In this document: in pieces, positions 24,273 to 33,351 of the stretch | Position numbering within the stretch: the first letter of the stretch is position 1 | Layout: each line of letters starts with the position of its first letter | DNA from: JAJTHJ01 sp046316025 | GTDB taxonomy: Bacteria; Pseudomonadota; Gammaproteobacteria; Burkholderiales; Burkholderiaceae_F | DNA: 64,000 nt | Reading direction: 5' to 3' | Assembly (NCBI GenBank): GCA_046316025.1 | Contig: JBKCXU010000108.1 | Span: 62,001-126,000, forward strand | Position numbers and translations under genes: made by a program | The notes under the pieces: model-generated | Told to the model about the DNA's origin: nothing | Database searches by the model: none | The model's input: only the letters and a program-made list of their open reading frames with translations

Positions 24273-27227
24273 TTGCGAAGTGAGGCGCAAGCCAAGTGCT
24301 CGATCTCATTCTCCCTTCGCGTGCTGTGCGCAGCCTTTCTCGCCCTGCTCGCCACTACAGCAGCAGCCACCTCGCCTGCTGCGTCGCCCGAAGCCCGCTA
24401 CCGCGCCTGGATCGCCGAGATGAAGGTATCCCCGCGCGGCCCCTTCGCGGCGATCAAATGGTTCTGCAAGGACGGCCGCGTGCTGCCGCCCAACGACTTT
24501 GCCTGCGCCAAGCGCGGCACCGGCTGGCAGCACGGGCAGTGGAGCGACCGCACGCTGGAGCTTCGCGGCAAGGGCTATCTGATCGCAACAGTGCTGGCCG
24601 GCATGGACGTGCAAAGTGCGGTCGCCGCGCCCGGATTTGCCGACGACTACGCGCAGTGGCTCGTCGAGCGCTATCTGATCGCCACCGACAACGGCTGGAT
24701 CATGCGGCGCGCGCAGTTCTATCGCGGCGCGATCCAGGAGGAAGACGAACGCGAGTTCGGCCGCGCGCTGCTGGTGGCGATGGCCGCGCAGCCCGAGTGG
24801 ATCGAACGCCGCTATCTGGCCTTGCGCACCGGCGTGCGGCTGCTGCCGCACGGCGCGGACAACGCCTCGGCGCAAAAAGTGCGGCAGCAAGCCGCGGCGC
24901 TGGCCGAGCGCGATGCGGGCTTCGCGCCGCTGCGGGTGAAGATCCACGGCAGCCCGGCCGCGGCCGACGCCGCCGCCGTGCGCGATTACGCAGCGCGCGT
25001 CCAGGACCCGGCACTGGCGGCTGCGGCCAAGGAACTCGCCGCCGCCATCGACGCGCTGTACGCGCCGACCCCGCTCGACCAGCAACTGGACCGCGCCGCG
25101 CAGGCGCTGCCCGTGCCGGCGGTGCAGCAAACGCTGCGCGAGGCGCGCACCGCCTGGCTCAAGGACAAGGGGGCGGCCAACCGCTTCCTCACCAGCGCGT
25201 GGCTGTTGGCCGATCTGCGCGATGCGCTGCCCAAGCTGCCGCAGGCCAGTGCGCGGTTGCGCGTGCTCGACCTGTCGCTGGCGGTGGAGGCCGAGCACTT
25301 CCGCGCCGCCTCCGAGTTGCGCGCCGCCACTGAGCGCGTGCCGCGCGCCACCGACATCGCGCTGCTCGGCGGCGCGGTCGACGCGGCCTACGGCGCCGGC
25401 ATGGTCAACGGGCGCGAGCGCGCGGCGCTGCGCGAATCGCTCGGCAAGCTGAAGGTCGAGCAGATCGCGCTTGGCGACTATCTGCGCGAGCTGCGCTATC
25501 TGGGTCTGGTGCCGGGCTGGGGCACGCAGGCGCTCGCGCTGCACTTTGGCGAGGCGATGACCAAGCTGGGCGAGATCGAGCCGCTGGCGCATGGCTTTGG
25601 CCAGGACCAGTTGCGCGGCAGCCCGCTCTTTTTCTACTCGCAGACGCTGGACCTGCTGGCGCGCGACGCCAACCGCGCCGCCGGCGTGCAACACAAACTC
25701 TTTGGCGCCGAGCGCGGCACGGGCTTCAATGCGCTCAATCCGGGCTTGGCGCGCGGCGTGCTGCACGCGGCGCCCGAGATGCGGCGCGTGGGCGATTTCA
25801 AGCCCGACGGCATTTACCTGTTGCCCGAGACGGTGTCCGAACTGCCGCCGGTCGCCGGCATCCTGACCGCCGGGGCGGGCAACCCGATCTCGCACGTGCA
25901 ACTGCTGGCGCGCAATTTGGGCATTCCCAACGTGGCAGTGGACGAGTCGCTGCTGCCCGAACTGCGCAAGCACGACGGCGAGCGCATCGTGCTGGCGGTC
26001 AGCGCGGCCGGCCGGGTGGAGATCGCGCCCGACGGCCCGCAATGGGACGCGGCCTTCGGCACGCAAAAGACCGCCGCCGCCGACGTGGTGTTCGAGGTCG
26101 ATCTGAAGAAGCTCGACCTCAGTCAACGCGACTTCATCAGCCTCGACAAGCTGCGCGCGACGGATTCCGGCCGCATCGTCGGGCCGAAGGCGGCCAAGTT
26201 GGGCGAGTTGAAATCGCATTTTCCCGACCGCGTGGCGCCGGGGGTGGCGATCCCCTTCGGCCTGTACAAGCAGGCCGTGCTCGATAAGCCCTACCGCGAC
26301 GGCAAGCGCACGGTGTATCAGTGGATGGTCGATAGCTTTCGCCAGCTTGAATCGCTGCCGCCCGGTTCGCCCCAGGCCGCGGCGGCTGGGGAAAAGCTGC
26401 GCGCCGAGATTTACTCGATCGTCGTCAGCACCGACCCCGGCCCCGAGTTCCGCCGCCGGCTGCGCGAGGCGATGGCGCGCGAGTTCGGCGCCGACTTTTC
26501 GGGCGGCGTATTCGTCCGCTCCGACACCAATGCCGAAGACCTGCCCGGCTTTACCGGCGCGGGGATGAACCTGACGGTGTTCAACGTGGTGGGCTTCGAC
26601 AACATCGTCCGCGCGCTCAACGAAGTCTGGGCCTCGCCCTACACGCCGCGCGCCTGGGCCTGGCGGCAGGCGCATATGAAGGGGCCCGAGCATCTGTACC
26701 CTGCCGTGCTGCTGCTGCGCACGGTGCCGTCCGAAATCTCCGGTGTGATGATCACGCAGGACGTGGACACGGGCGATGCCGGCGTGCTGTCGGTGGCCGT
26801 CAACGAGGGTGTGGGCGGCGCGGTCGAAGGACAAGCCGCGGAGTCGGTGCGCATCGCGCGCGCCACCGGCAGCATGCGGCTGATGGCCAGTGCCACCACG
26901 CCGCGCAAGATGGTGCCCTCGCCCAAGGGCGGCATCGACCGGCTGCCGGTGAGCGGCGCCGAGACGCTGCTCAAGCCCGGCGAGGCGCGGCAGTTGATCG
27001 AGTTTGCAGATGCAATCCCGCGCCAGTTTCCGCAACTCGGCGAGGACGGTAAGCCGGTGGCGGCCGACGTGGAGTTTGGTTTCGTCGGCGGCAGAATGTG
27101 GTTGTTGCAGATCCGACCGTTTAACGAGAGTCGCGCGGCGCGCGCCTCGGCCTACTTGCAGCAGATGGACCGCGCGCTCGCCGCCAACCTTAACAAGACC
27201 GTCGACTTGCGGGAGAGTGCGCGATGA
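24273..27227 (+). CDS. Exported glucan-water-dikinase-like PEP/pyruvate-binding protein
   Basis: About 984 residues. The start is uncertain: TTG at 24273 is preferred, with GTG at 24255 or 24321 and a distant ATG at 24048 as alternatives, because a signal-like segment (LRVLCAAFLALLATTAAA) follows. An N-terminal half of unknown helical fold is followed by a phosphohistidine-type domain (ISHVQLLARNLGIPNVAV, His541) and then an ATP-binding PPDK-N domain (GPKAAKLGELK at about 636, VRSDTNAEDLPGFTGAG with Arg749, DGKPVAADVEFGF near the end). His domain before ATP domain is the order of plant glucan/phosphoglucan water dikinases, the reverse of PEP synthase. The PEP-binding barrel is absent. It overlaps the following serine hydrolase (ATGA), so the two probably act together. 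Confidence 0.8.
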   Translation: MRSEAQAKCSISFSLRVLCAAFLALLATTAAATSPAASPEARYRAWIAEMKVSPRGPFAAIKWFCKDGRVLPPNDFACAKRGTGWQHGQWSDRTLELRGKGYLIATVLAGMDVQSAVAAPGFADDYAQWLVERYLIATDNGWIMRRAQFYRGAIQEEDEREFGRALLVAMAAQPEWIERRYLALRTGVRLLPHGADNASAQKVRQQAAALAERDAGFAPLRVKIHGSPAAADAAAVRDYAARVQDPALAAAAKELAAAIDALYAPTPLDQQLDRAAQALPVPAVQQTLREARTAWLKDKGAANRFLTSAWLLADLRDALPKLPQASARLRVLDLSLAVEAEHFRAASELRAATERVPRATDIALLGGAVDAAYGAGMVNGRERAALRESLGKLKVEQIALGDYLRELRYLGLVPGWGTQALALHFGEAMTKLGEIEPLAHGFGQDQLRGSPLFFYSQTLDLLARDANRAAGVQHKLFGAERGTGFNALNPGLARGVLHAAPEMRRVGDFKPDGIYLLPETVSELPPVAGILTAGAGNPISHVQLLARNLGIPNVAVDESLLPELRKHDGERIVLAVSAAGRVEIAPDGPQWDAAFGTQKTAAADVVFEVDLKKLDLSQRDFISLDKLRATDSGRIVGPKAAKLGELKSHFPDRVAPGVAIPFGLYKQAVLDKPYRDGKRTVYQWMVDSFRQLESLPPGSPQAAAAGEKLRAEIYSIVVSTDPGPEFRRRLREAMAREFGADFSGGVFVRSDTNAEDLPGFTGAGMNLTVFNVVGFDNIVRALNEVWASPYTPRAWAWRQAHMKGPEHLYPAVLLLRTVPSEISGVMITQDVDTGDAGVLSVAVNEGVGGAVEGQAAESVRIARATGSMRLMASATTPRKMVPSPKGGIDRLPVSGAETLLKPGEARQLIEFADAIPRQFPQLGEDGKPVAADVEFGFVGGRMWLLQIRPFNESRAARASAYLQQMDRALAANLNKTVDLRESAR

Positions 27228-28645
27228 AGCCTCGACACGATGCAGACTCCTCCCCCTTCGAGGGGGAGGCTGGGAGGGGGATGGGTGGTAAGGAGACCCG
27301 CCGCTTAACAAGCACATCCCTCACAACCCATCCCCACCCCTGCCCTCCCCTTGAAGGGGAGGGAGAAAGAACTGGGCAGTCGCGCTGTTGGATAACGCAG
27401 ACCCTCTGCACGCTGTTGCTTGGTGCTGCAACAGGCATCGCCACCGCCTACCCTCTCGACGGCTACGACTCCACCGCCATCCGCCGGCTGGAAGGCGGTC
27501 GCCTCGCACAAAGCGGGCAGATCGCCGACGGCAAGCAGCCGCCCGGCGCTTTGCTCAACACTACGCAGGTCGACCTGCGTCTGCTCGGCAAGACCTTCGA
27601 CCTGCCGCCGCCGGACGCGGCGTTCTCGCGCGAGATCGCCTCGGTGCTGACCGGCGACATGGATGCCTACGGGCTGGCGGTGCTGGACCTGTCCGACCCC
27701 AAGCGCCCGCGCTACGCCGAGCACCGCGCCGATCACAAGCAGAACGTCGGCAGCGTGGGCAAGCTGGTGGTGGCACTCGCCTTCTTCCAGGCGCTGGCCG
27801 ACGCCTACCCGAACGACGTCGAAGCGCGCCGCAAGCTGCTCAAGACCACGGTCGTCACGGCCGACGAGTTCTCGCAGTCCGATCACCATACGGTGCGCCT
27901 GTACGACCCCGCCACCCGCACGCTGACCCGGCGCGCGGTGCGCATCGGCGACAAGGCGACTCTGTACGAGTGGCTCGACTGGATGCTCTCACCCAGTTCC
28001 AACTCCGCCGCCGGCATGATGATGCGCGAGGCGATGCTGCTCAAGCGCTTCGGCAAGAGCTACCCGCGGCCGGAAGCGGAGATCAAGGCGTTTTTCGCAC
28101 AGACGCCGAAGAGCGAACTGACGGCGCTCTATGAGCAAACGTTCGTCGCGCCGATCACCGCCAACGGCTTGAACATCGACCAACTGCGGCAAGGCAGCTT
28201 CTTCACCGCCGGCGGCAAGCAGCGCGTGCCGGGCGCCGGCGACAGCTACGGCACCGCGCGCGAGCTGATGCGCTACCTGCTGCGGCTGGAGCAGGGCCGC
28301 CTCGTGGACGAGTTTTCCAGCCTGGAGATCAAGCGCCTGCTGTACGTGACCGAGCGGCGCATCCGCTACGCGTCGTCGCCGGCGCTGACGGGTGCTGCGG
28401 TGTACTTCAAATCGGGTTCGCTGTTCGAATGCGCGAAGGAAGCCGGCTTCGTCTGCAAGCCCTACGCCGGCAACGTGAAGAACTACATGAACTCGGCCAC
28501 CATCGTCGAGGCGCCAGCGGGAACCACCAAGCTCTTCTACATGAGCACGCTGGTCACCAACATCTTGCGCAAGAACTCGGCGGCCGAGCATCAGGCGCTC
28601 GCCACGCGATTGCATCGCAAGCTGGAAGCCACTTCCAGTGATTGA
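27224..28645 (+). CDS. Exported serine hydrolase, beta-lactamase/PBP fold
   Basis: A 473-residue protein with the three motifs of the penicillin-binding/beta-lactamase fold: SVGK (Ser177-Lys180), SSN (258-260) and KSG (396-398). These support a Ser nucleophile acting on peptidoglycan-like or other amide/ester substrates; real beta-lactamase activity cannot be assumed. The ATG overlaps the dikinase stop (ATGA). Between the start and the signal-like helix (about residues 57-74, ITQTLCTLLLGAATGIATA) residues 8-47 are encoded by a family-B repeat, so the export signal is displaced by about 50 residues. No alternative start lies behind the repeat before the hydrophobic stretch. Confidence 0.85.
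   Translation: MKPRHDADSSPFEGEAGRGMGGKETRRLTSTSLTTHPHPCPPLEGEGERTGQSRCWITQTLCTLLLGAATGIATAYPLDGYDSTAIRRLEGGRLAQSGQIADGKQPPGALLNTTQVDLRLLGKTFDLPPPDAAFSREIASVLTGDMDAYGLAVLDLSDPKRPRYAEHRADHKQNVGSVGKLVVALAFFQALADAYPNDVEARRKLLKTTVVTADEFSQSDHHTVRLYDPATRTLTRRAVRIGDKATLYEWLDWMLSPSSNSAAGMMMREAMLLKRFGKSYPRPEAEIKAFFAQTPKSELTALYEQTFVAPITANGLNIDQLRQGSFFTAGGKQRVPGAGDSYGTARELMRYLLRLEQGRLVDEFSSLEIKRLLYVTERRIRYASSPALTGAAVYFKSGSLFECAKEAGFVCKPYAGNVKNYMNSATIVEAPAGTTKLFYMSTLVTNILRKNSAAEHQALATRLHRKLEATSSD
27247..27365. repeat. Family-B palindromic repeat within the serine hydrolase 5' end
   Basis: Halves CTCCTCCCCCTTCGAGGGGG / GGGAGGGGGATGGG and ACCCATCCCCACCC / CTCCCCTTGAAGGGGAGGG. It lies a few codons after the ATG and is read in frame. 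Confidence 0.85.
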
Positions 28646-28668
28646 GATTTCGCTAAATGATTGACGAA

Positions 28669-28835
28669 CCCTCACCCCCAGCCCTTCTCCCGTTGATGCG
28701 GGCGAGGAGAGCAAACCCTCTGCCTCATCAGCGGGGCGGAAGCAGGGTTTCGCAAAGCGCCAGCTTTGCGCCGCTGCAGCGACGCGCGCCTGCCAGCGCG
28801 CGGCTGCGGAATGCGCCGAAGGCGCCGGGTGAGGG
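28669..28835. repeat. Family-A palindromic repeat
   Basis: Ends CCCTCACCCCCAGCCC and GGTGAGGG, with internal TTTCGCAAAGCGCCAGCTTT, shared with the 24.1 and 60.2 kb copies. It fills much of the gap behind the serine hydrolase. Confidence 0.85.
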
Positions 28836-28857
28836 GGCACTGGCTGTAAGGCACTTA

Positions 28858-28992
28858 TTCCATTTCCACTTCATTTGGACAATGAAGGCACGTCATTCCC
28901 GCGACAGCGGGAATCCAGTGTCGTTCGCGAAAGTCGCTGGGTTCCCGCTTTCGCGGGAACGACGACATTGCCCCGATGATCGCGAAATGGAA
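28858..28992. repeat. Family-C MITE-like repeat
   Basis: The core GTCATTCCCGCGACAGCGGG and GGTTCCCGCTTTCGCGGGAA forms two hairpins. Outer ends TTCCATTTCCACTTCA and CGAAATGGAA are partly inverted. No gene in this part; the next gene starts at 29014. Confidence 0.75.
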
Positions 28993-29013
28993 TTACCGGA
29001 TTTTCAGTAAGGG

Positions 29014-30567
29014 GTGGAGCGGATCGTGTTGCGCGCTTGGCTCACCGCCCTCGCCCTCGCGCTCGCCGGCTGCGCCACGCCGCTGCCGCAAGACCTGCCG
29101 CGCGGCGCGCCGGGCACGGCGCTGGCGCCGCAACCGAGTGGGCCGCTGGCGCAGGTGGAGGCGGCCTTGCACGCGCGGGCCGGTGCCGAGCAATCCGGCT
29201 TCATCCTGCTCGACCGCAACGACGAGGGCCTGCGCTGGCGGCTGACGCTGATCGACTCGGCGCGGCACTCGCTCGACCTGCAGTACTACGCGTGGTGGGG
29301 CGACGAGGCCGGCGCGCTGCTCATCGAGCGCGTGGTGCAGGCGGCCGAGCGCGGAGTCAACGTGCGGCTGCTGCTGGACGATCTGAACACCATTCTCCAA
29401 GACGCTGCCCACCCGCGGCTGCGCGACCGCGCCGCCGCGCTGCTCGATGCGCATCCGAACATCGAACTGCGCCTGTTCAACCCCTGGCGCGAGCGTGAAC
29501 TGGCGGGCCGGGCGCTGGAGCTCGCCGGCAACCTCGACCGCGTCAACCAGCGGATGCACAACAAGCTGATGGTCGCCGACAACCGTGTGGCGATCCTGGG
29601 CGGGCGCAACATCGGTAACGAGTACTTCGGGCTGTCGCCCGACTTCAACTTCCGCGACCTCGACGTGCTGGGCGTCGGCCCGGTGGCGCGCCAGGCCTCG
29701 GGCGTGTTCGACCGCTTCTGGAACAGCGGCTGGGTGGTGCCGGCGGCAGCGCTCGGCATCCCCACCACGGCGGCCGAGGGCAGCGCGGAATTCGCCGCGC
29801 TCCGCGCCCGGCTGGCCGCCGCACCGGCGCTGGCAGGCTTTGCGCGCGAGCCGGCCGACTGGAGCGCCGCACTCGCCGCGCTGCCCGCGCAATTGCAGCC
29901 CGGCACGAGCAGCGTGCCGTCGGACACGCCGGACGCCGACGCCGTCAACCACCACATGCCGGCGACGATCCGCGAGCTGATCGGCAGCGCGCAAAGCGAG
30001 GTGCTGATCGTCAACGCCTACATCATCCCCGGCCCGCACGCCGTGGAGCGCATGCGCCAGCAGACCGCGCGCGGCGTGCGCATCCGGATGCTGACCAACT
30101 CGCTCGCCTCGCACGACGTGCCGGCCGTCAACAGCCACTACAAGCCTTGGCGCAAACCGCTGCTGGAGGCAGGGATCGAGTTGTACGAGGCGCGCGCCGA
30201 CGCCGCTATCCGCGCCACCGTGGCCGACACCGCGCCGGTGCGCTCCGAGTTCATGGGCCTGCACGTCAAGGCCATCGTGGTCGACCGGCAGCGCGTCTTC
30301 ATCGGCTCGATGAACCTCGATCCGCGCTCCTGGGGCATCAACAGCGAGATGGGTGTCGTGATCGACAGCCCCGGTCTGGCGGCGCAACTGGGGGCGATCA
30401 TGGAGCGCGACATGCAGCCCGAGAACGCCTGGCAGGTCACGCTCGCGCCCGACGGCAGCCTGCGCTGGCGCGCGGGCGAAGTGGAGTTGACGAGTCAGCC
30501 CGCGCGCAACTTCTGGCAGCGGGTCGAAGATGTCATTTTCATGGCCTTCCCGCGCGACCTGTATTGA
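29014..30567 (+). CDS. Phospholipase-D/cardiolipin-synthase-family lipoprotein
   Basis: A 517-residue protein with GTG start and lipobox LAGC (Cys20). Two PLD motifs: HNKLMVADN (His182, Lys184, Asp189) and HVKAIVVDRQ (His417, Lys419, Asp424), each followed by GG-N or GSMN blocks. Two HKD motifs form one active site that transfers or hydrolyses phosphodiesters; the closest functional type is ClsC-like cardiolipin synthase, but the lipoprotein signal places it in the periplasm or outer envelope. The C-terminus ends IFMAFPRDLY, common in this subfamily. It converges with a metallophosphoesterase gene, so phospholipid or phosphodiester turnover is a possible common theme. Confidence 0.9.
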   Translation: MERIVLRAWLTALALALAGCATPLPQDLPRGAPGTALAPQPSGPLAQVEAALHARAGAEQSGFILLDRNDEGLRWRLTLIDSARHSLDLQYYAWWGDEAGALLIERVVQAAERGVNVRLLLDDLNTILQDAAHPRLRDRAAALLDAHPNIELRLFNPWRERELAGRALELAGNLDRVNQRMHNKLMVADNRVAILGGRNIGNEYFGLSPDFNFRDLDVLGVGPVARQASGVFDRFWNSGWVVPAAALGIPTTAAEGSAEFAALRARLAAAPALAGFAREPADWSAALAALPAQLQPGTSSVPSDTPDADAVNHHMPATIRELIGSAQSEVLIVNAYIIPGPHAVERMRQQTARGVRIRMLTNSLASHDVPAVNSHYKPWRKPLLEAGIELYEARADAAIRATVADTAPVRSEFMGLHVKAIVVDRQRVFIGSMNLDPRSWGINSEMGVVIDSPGLAAQLGAIMERDMQPENAWQVTLAPDGSLRWRAGEVELTSQPARNFWQRVEDVIFMAFPRDLY

Positions 30568-30654
30568 GCGTCGACGGGGCGTGATTGCCGCGACGCATCG
30601 TGCGTTGGCTGTCCCGCGCGCGGCAGCGTCACACGCAACATCGCGACCCCAGCC

Positions 30655-32487
30655 TCATTGCATCCCCACCGTGGCCTCGATGCGGAAAAAATGCAGCGCG
30701 CGCCGCTCGGCCTCGTCGCGGCCGCCGCGCCGCTCCACGCTGGTCAGGTCGTAGTCGGCGCGCGCGGCGATCACCGCGCGGCAGACCATGTAATTGCGTA
30801 CCCGCGGGTCGTTGATCCGGTCCAACTGATTGTTGATCGAGTCGATGAAACGCGCCCGCTCGCGGAATAGCGCAATGGTCTCCTCCAGGCTCTCGGCCTG
30901 GCGAGCACGCAACTGCGCGCTGCACACCGGCAGCGGCGCGCCCTGGCAGGCCGCCGGGCTGCGCATGTTGCGTACCGCCGGCACGGTGTCGGCAAAGTCG
31001 CGGTACAGGCCGTCGAGCGTTTCCAGCAGCGCGTCCTGGTAACGCAGGCCGCTTTCGTACTGGCCTTGCAGGCAGGGCGCGCACCATTCGCCCAGGCCCT
31101 GCACCAGCCAATCCACCAGCGTGCCGCGGGCGTCGCGCTGGTGCTTGACGACCAGCAGCTCGCTCTCCTCCAGCGCGGCTGCCGAATAGCCGGTGTCGGT
31201 GCAGGTCGCCGCCTCCCAGGCGCGCAGCAGTTCGAGGTCGTCTTGCGGCGTTGCGCCGAGATTGGGCAGGATCTCGGCGTGCACTTGCAGCCGCTGCGCC
31301 GGCGCGTCGTAGGCGAAGCGGATCCGCCGGTAGGCGAGCGGCCAGTCCGACAGCGAATTGACGTTCAACTCCAGCAGCGGACGCGAACCGACGGTGTGCC
31401 GGGCCCAGAAGCCGCGGTGCGTATGGGCGGAGATGTAGACGAGCGGATGATCGAGTGTGGCCATCAGCGCGCCGAGCCGCACCTGCGACCCGAAGGACAG
31501 CGAGTTCCAGTTATGGTGCCCGGCAAAGACCACGATGTCGCCGGCACGCCGGGCCTCTTCGATCCACGCTGCGGCGGCGCGCAGTTGATCGCCGCGCACA
31601 TGGCCGATGCTGCCGGGGCTGATCTCGCGCACCGCGTCGAGCGAACCCACGATCGCATCGACCTGATTGGTGTCCAGGCCGACGATCGTCACCCGGCGCG
31701 GCGCCCCCGGCGCCGCCGGCGGCCGCAGCTTCTGCACCACAAAGGAATTGGCGTACGAGGTCTCGTCGGCGAGGCGGGCCTCGATGCCGGCCAGGAAACC
31801 CTCCGGATCCGGGTTGCGCCAGGACAGGCGCGCCTCGCCGCGCATCGGTGCCGGCGGCAGGCCCGCATAGACCCGCGGGTAGGCCGCCAGATAGCTCAGG
31901 TAGGTAGCCAGAAAGGTGCGCCGGTCCACCGCGCTTTCGCGCGGGTTGTGCATGCCGCCTTGGCCGCCGTCGTCGGCGCCGCGCACGCAGCCGCGGTACC
32001 AGGCATGGCCGCTGTCTTCGAGCGCCTCGGCGATCACCGGCGAATTGAAGATGCCGAACATCAGACCGTCGTGATTGCCCGGCAGCAGGGCGCCGGGCTG
32101 GCGTGCCGCCGCGAACACCGCTGCCATCCGTGCCAACTCGGAACGGCAGGACATGTCGAGCAGATCGCCGAGGTGGACGAAGGGATCGTCGGTGTTATTG
32201 ACGATCACCCATTCGAGAATGCGCCGCCCGAAGAGAGGTTGCTCCGGCGGGCGCTGTGCGACCTCGACATAGGCGTCCACCGCGCCGTCGTTGTTGTGCA
32301 GAGGAAAGCCGGTGACCTCGTGCTCCTGCGAATCGCCAAAAGCGATGAAGGGCCGGGTCAGCAGCACGTAGCCGCCGGGCGGATCGGGCGGCGGCGGAAC
32401 CGGCTTGACGAACTGCGCGCAACCGGCAACGAGCAACGCGGTTACCGCCAGAAACGGCACGCCCATAAACCAAGAACCGCGGCTCAT
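30655..32487 (-). CDS. Large metallophosphoesterase lipoprotein
   Basis: A 610-residue calcineurin-like phosphoesterase with lipobox VAGC (Cys23). ATG at 32487 is preferred over one 21 bases upstream, because AGGAAA lies eight bases before it. The metal-binding blocks are AFGDSQ, HLGDLLDM, LPGNHDG, FAGHHN and SAHTHRGF. A long C-terminal helical part (about 430-610) with Cys pairs (CAPC, CQG, C) is extra to the catalytic domain and unexplained. The enzyme should hydrolyse phosphomono- or diesters in the periplasm; the substrate is unknown. Confidence 0.88.
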   Translation of the reverse strand: MSRGSWFMGVPFLAVTALLVAGCAQFVKPVPPPPDPPGGYVLLTRPFIAFGDSQEHEVTGFPLHNNDGAVDAYVEVAQRPPEQPLFGRRILEWVIVNNTDDPFVHLGDLLDMSCRSELARMAAVFAAARQPGALLPGNHDGLMFGIFNSPVIAEALEDSGHAWYRGCVRGADDGGQGGMHNPRESAVDRRTFLATYLSYLAAYPRVYAGLPPAPMRGEARLSWRNPDPEGFLAGIEARLADETSYANSFVVQKLRPPAAPGAPRRVTIVGLDTNQVDAIVGSLDAVREISPGSIGHVRGDQLRAAAAWIEEARRAGDIVVFAGHHNWNSLSFGSQVRLGALMATLDHPLVYISAHTHRGFWARHTVGSRPLLELNVNSLSDWPLAYRRIRFAYDAPAQRLQVHAEILPNLGATPQDDLELLRAWEAATCTDTGYSAAALEESELLVVKHQRDARGTLVDWLVQGLGEWCAPCLQGQYESGLRYQDALLETLDGLYRDFADTVPAVRNMRSPAACQGAPLPVCSAQLRARQAESLEETIALFRERARFIDSINNQLDRINDPRVRNYMVCRAVIAARADYDLTSVERRGGRDEAERRALHFFRIEATVGMQ

Positions 32488-32542
32488 CGTGGGTTTCCTG
32501 GACGCCAATTCAGTCCTTGGCGCGCACGATAGCGCGGCTTGC

Positions 32543-32586
32543 GCTGCGGGGCCGCGCGCGCCACCCGTCGCGGGCGGCCCCGCAGC
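32543..32586 (-). other. Perfect 13-bp stem-loop
   Basis: GCTGCGGGGCCGC and its exact inverse flank an 18-base loop just behind the stop of the histone-like gene. No U-tract follows, so it may slow ribonucleases or act with Rho rather than be a classical terminator. Confidence 0.55.
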
Positions 32587-32591
32587 GGCGC

Positions 32592-32990
32592 TCAGCGCCG
32601 CGCCGTGGTCTTCTTCGCAGTCTTCTTGGCGACGGCCTTCTTGGCCGGCTTCGTGGCGGCGGCGATCTTGCGCTCGACCGCTTTTTCGACCGCGACGGCC
32701 TTCTTCGTCACCTTGCGCACCGACTTTTTCACCGCCGCCGACAGCGAGTTCCAGGCGCCTTGGGCATCGTCTTTCAGTTGCTCGAGGCGATTCTCGCCCG
32801 CGCGCCCGGCGCGCTTGAGCTTGGCCTTCGCGGTCTTGAGCCCGCGTTCCATTTCGCGGGTGCGCTTTTCCAAATCGATGCGCGCATCGGACGCCGCCAC
32901 CTTGGCGCGCGCCTTGGTCGAGGCGAGCTTCGCCTTTGCGAGTCCCAACTCCGCTTCGATCTTGCCTTTCAGTGCCGCTTTGCTTGCCAT
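32592..32990 (-). CDS. Lys/Ala-rich coiled-coil protein with histone-H1-like tail
   Basis: A 132-residue, very basic protein. The N-terminal two-thirds is a charged coiled coil (KIEAELGLAKAKLASTKAR and on). The C-terminal 45 residues are K-A-T-rich repeats (KPAKKAVAKKTAKKTTARR), as in bacterial H1-like DNA-binding proteins (AlgP/Hc1/BpH1 types). ATG at 32990 is preceded by AAGGA at good spacing. DNA binding is an inference from composition. It neighbours a GlsB-type gene and a SYLF gene on the same strand, a set that looks stress-related. Confidence 0.75.
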   Translation of the reverse strand: MASKAALKGKIEAELGLAKAKLASTKARAKVAASDARIDLEKRTREMERGLKTAKAKLKRAGRAGENRLEQLKDDAQGAWNSLSAAVKKSVRKVTKKAVAVEKAVERKIAAATKPAKKAVAKKTAKKTTARR

Positions 32991-33024
32991 GGAGAAAATC
33001 CTTCTAAAAAACGGTTGTTCCGAA

Positions 33025-33276
33025 TCACGCCTTCTTGAGCAGACCGACCACGAACAGCAGCACGACCGCGCCAACGGTGGCCGTCACCAGCGAGCCGATC
33101 AAGCCCGCACCGCTCAAGCCGAGCAGCCCGAACAGGAAACCGCCGATGAGCGAGCCGACGATGCCGACCACGATATTGCCCAGCAGTCCGAAGCCGCCGC
33201 CGCGCATCAGCTTGCCGGCGATCCAGCCCGCCAACGCACCGATGACCAGAAATGCCAACCAACCCATGCCTTCCAT
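33025..33276 (-). CDS. GlsB/YeaQ/YmgE-family small membrane protein
   Basis: An 83-residue protein with three hydrophobic Gly-rich helices (WLAFLVIGALAGWIAGKLM, then GLLGNIVVGIVGSLIGGFLF). This is the transglycosylase-associated (YeaQ) family often induced by general stress. GGAGGA lies just before ATG 33276, deciding the start over an upstream ATG at 33294. It lies behind a terminator of the SYLF gene and so likely has its own promoter. Confidence 0.88.
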   Translation of the reverse strand: MEGMGWLAFLVIGALAGWIAGKLMRGGGFGLLGNIVVGIVGSLIGGFLFGLLGLSGAGLIGSLVTATVGAVVLLFVVGLLKKA

Positions 33277-33290
33277 GACTGTCCTCCTTA

Positions 33291-33329
33291 ACAAAGAAAG
33301 CGGGCTGCTCCGAATGCGCCGCAGCCCGC
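33291..33329 (-). terminator. Rho-independent terminator after the SYLF gene
   Basis: GCGGGCTGC / GCAGCCCGC stem (9 bp, 12-base loop) followed on the minus strand by TTTCTTTGTT. Confidence 0.75.
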
Positions 33330-33351
33330 CCAGTCGCGCCGCTCCAGAAGC

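Noticed and set aside
24306..27317. A 1000-codon open frame antisense to the dikinase-like gene
   Set aside because: The composition (Arg, His, Gln, Ala) is that of a mirror frame. The plus-strand frame carries clear catalytic motifs.
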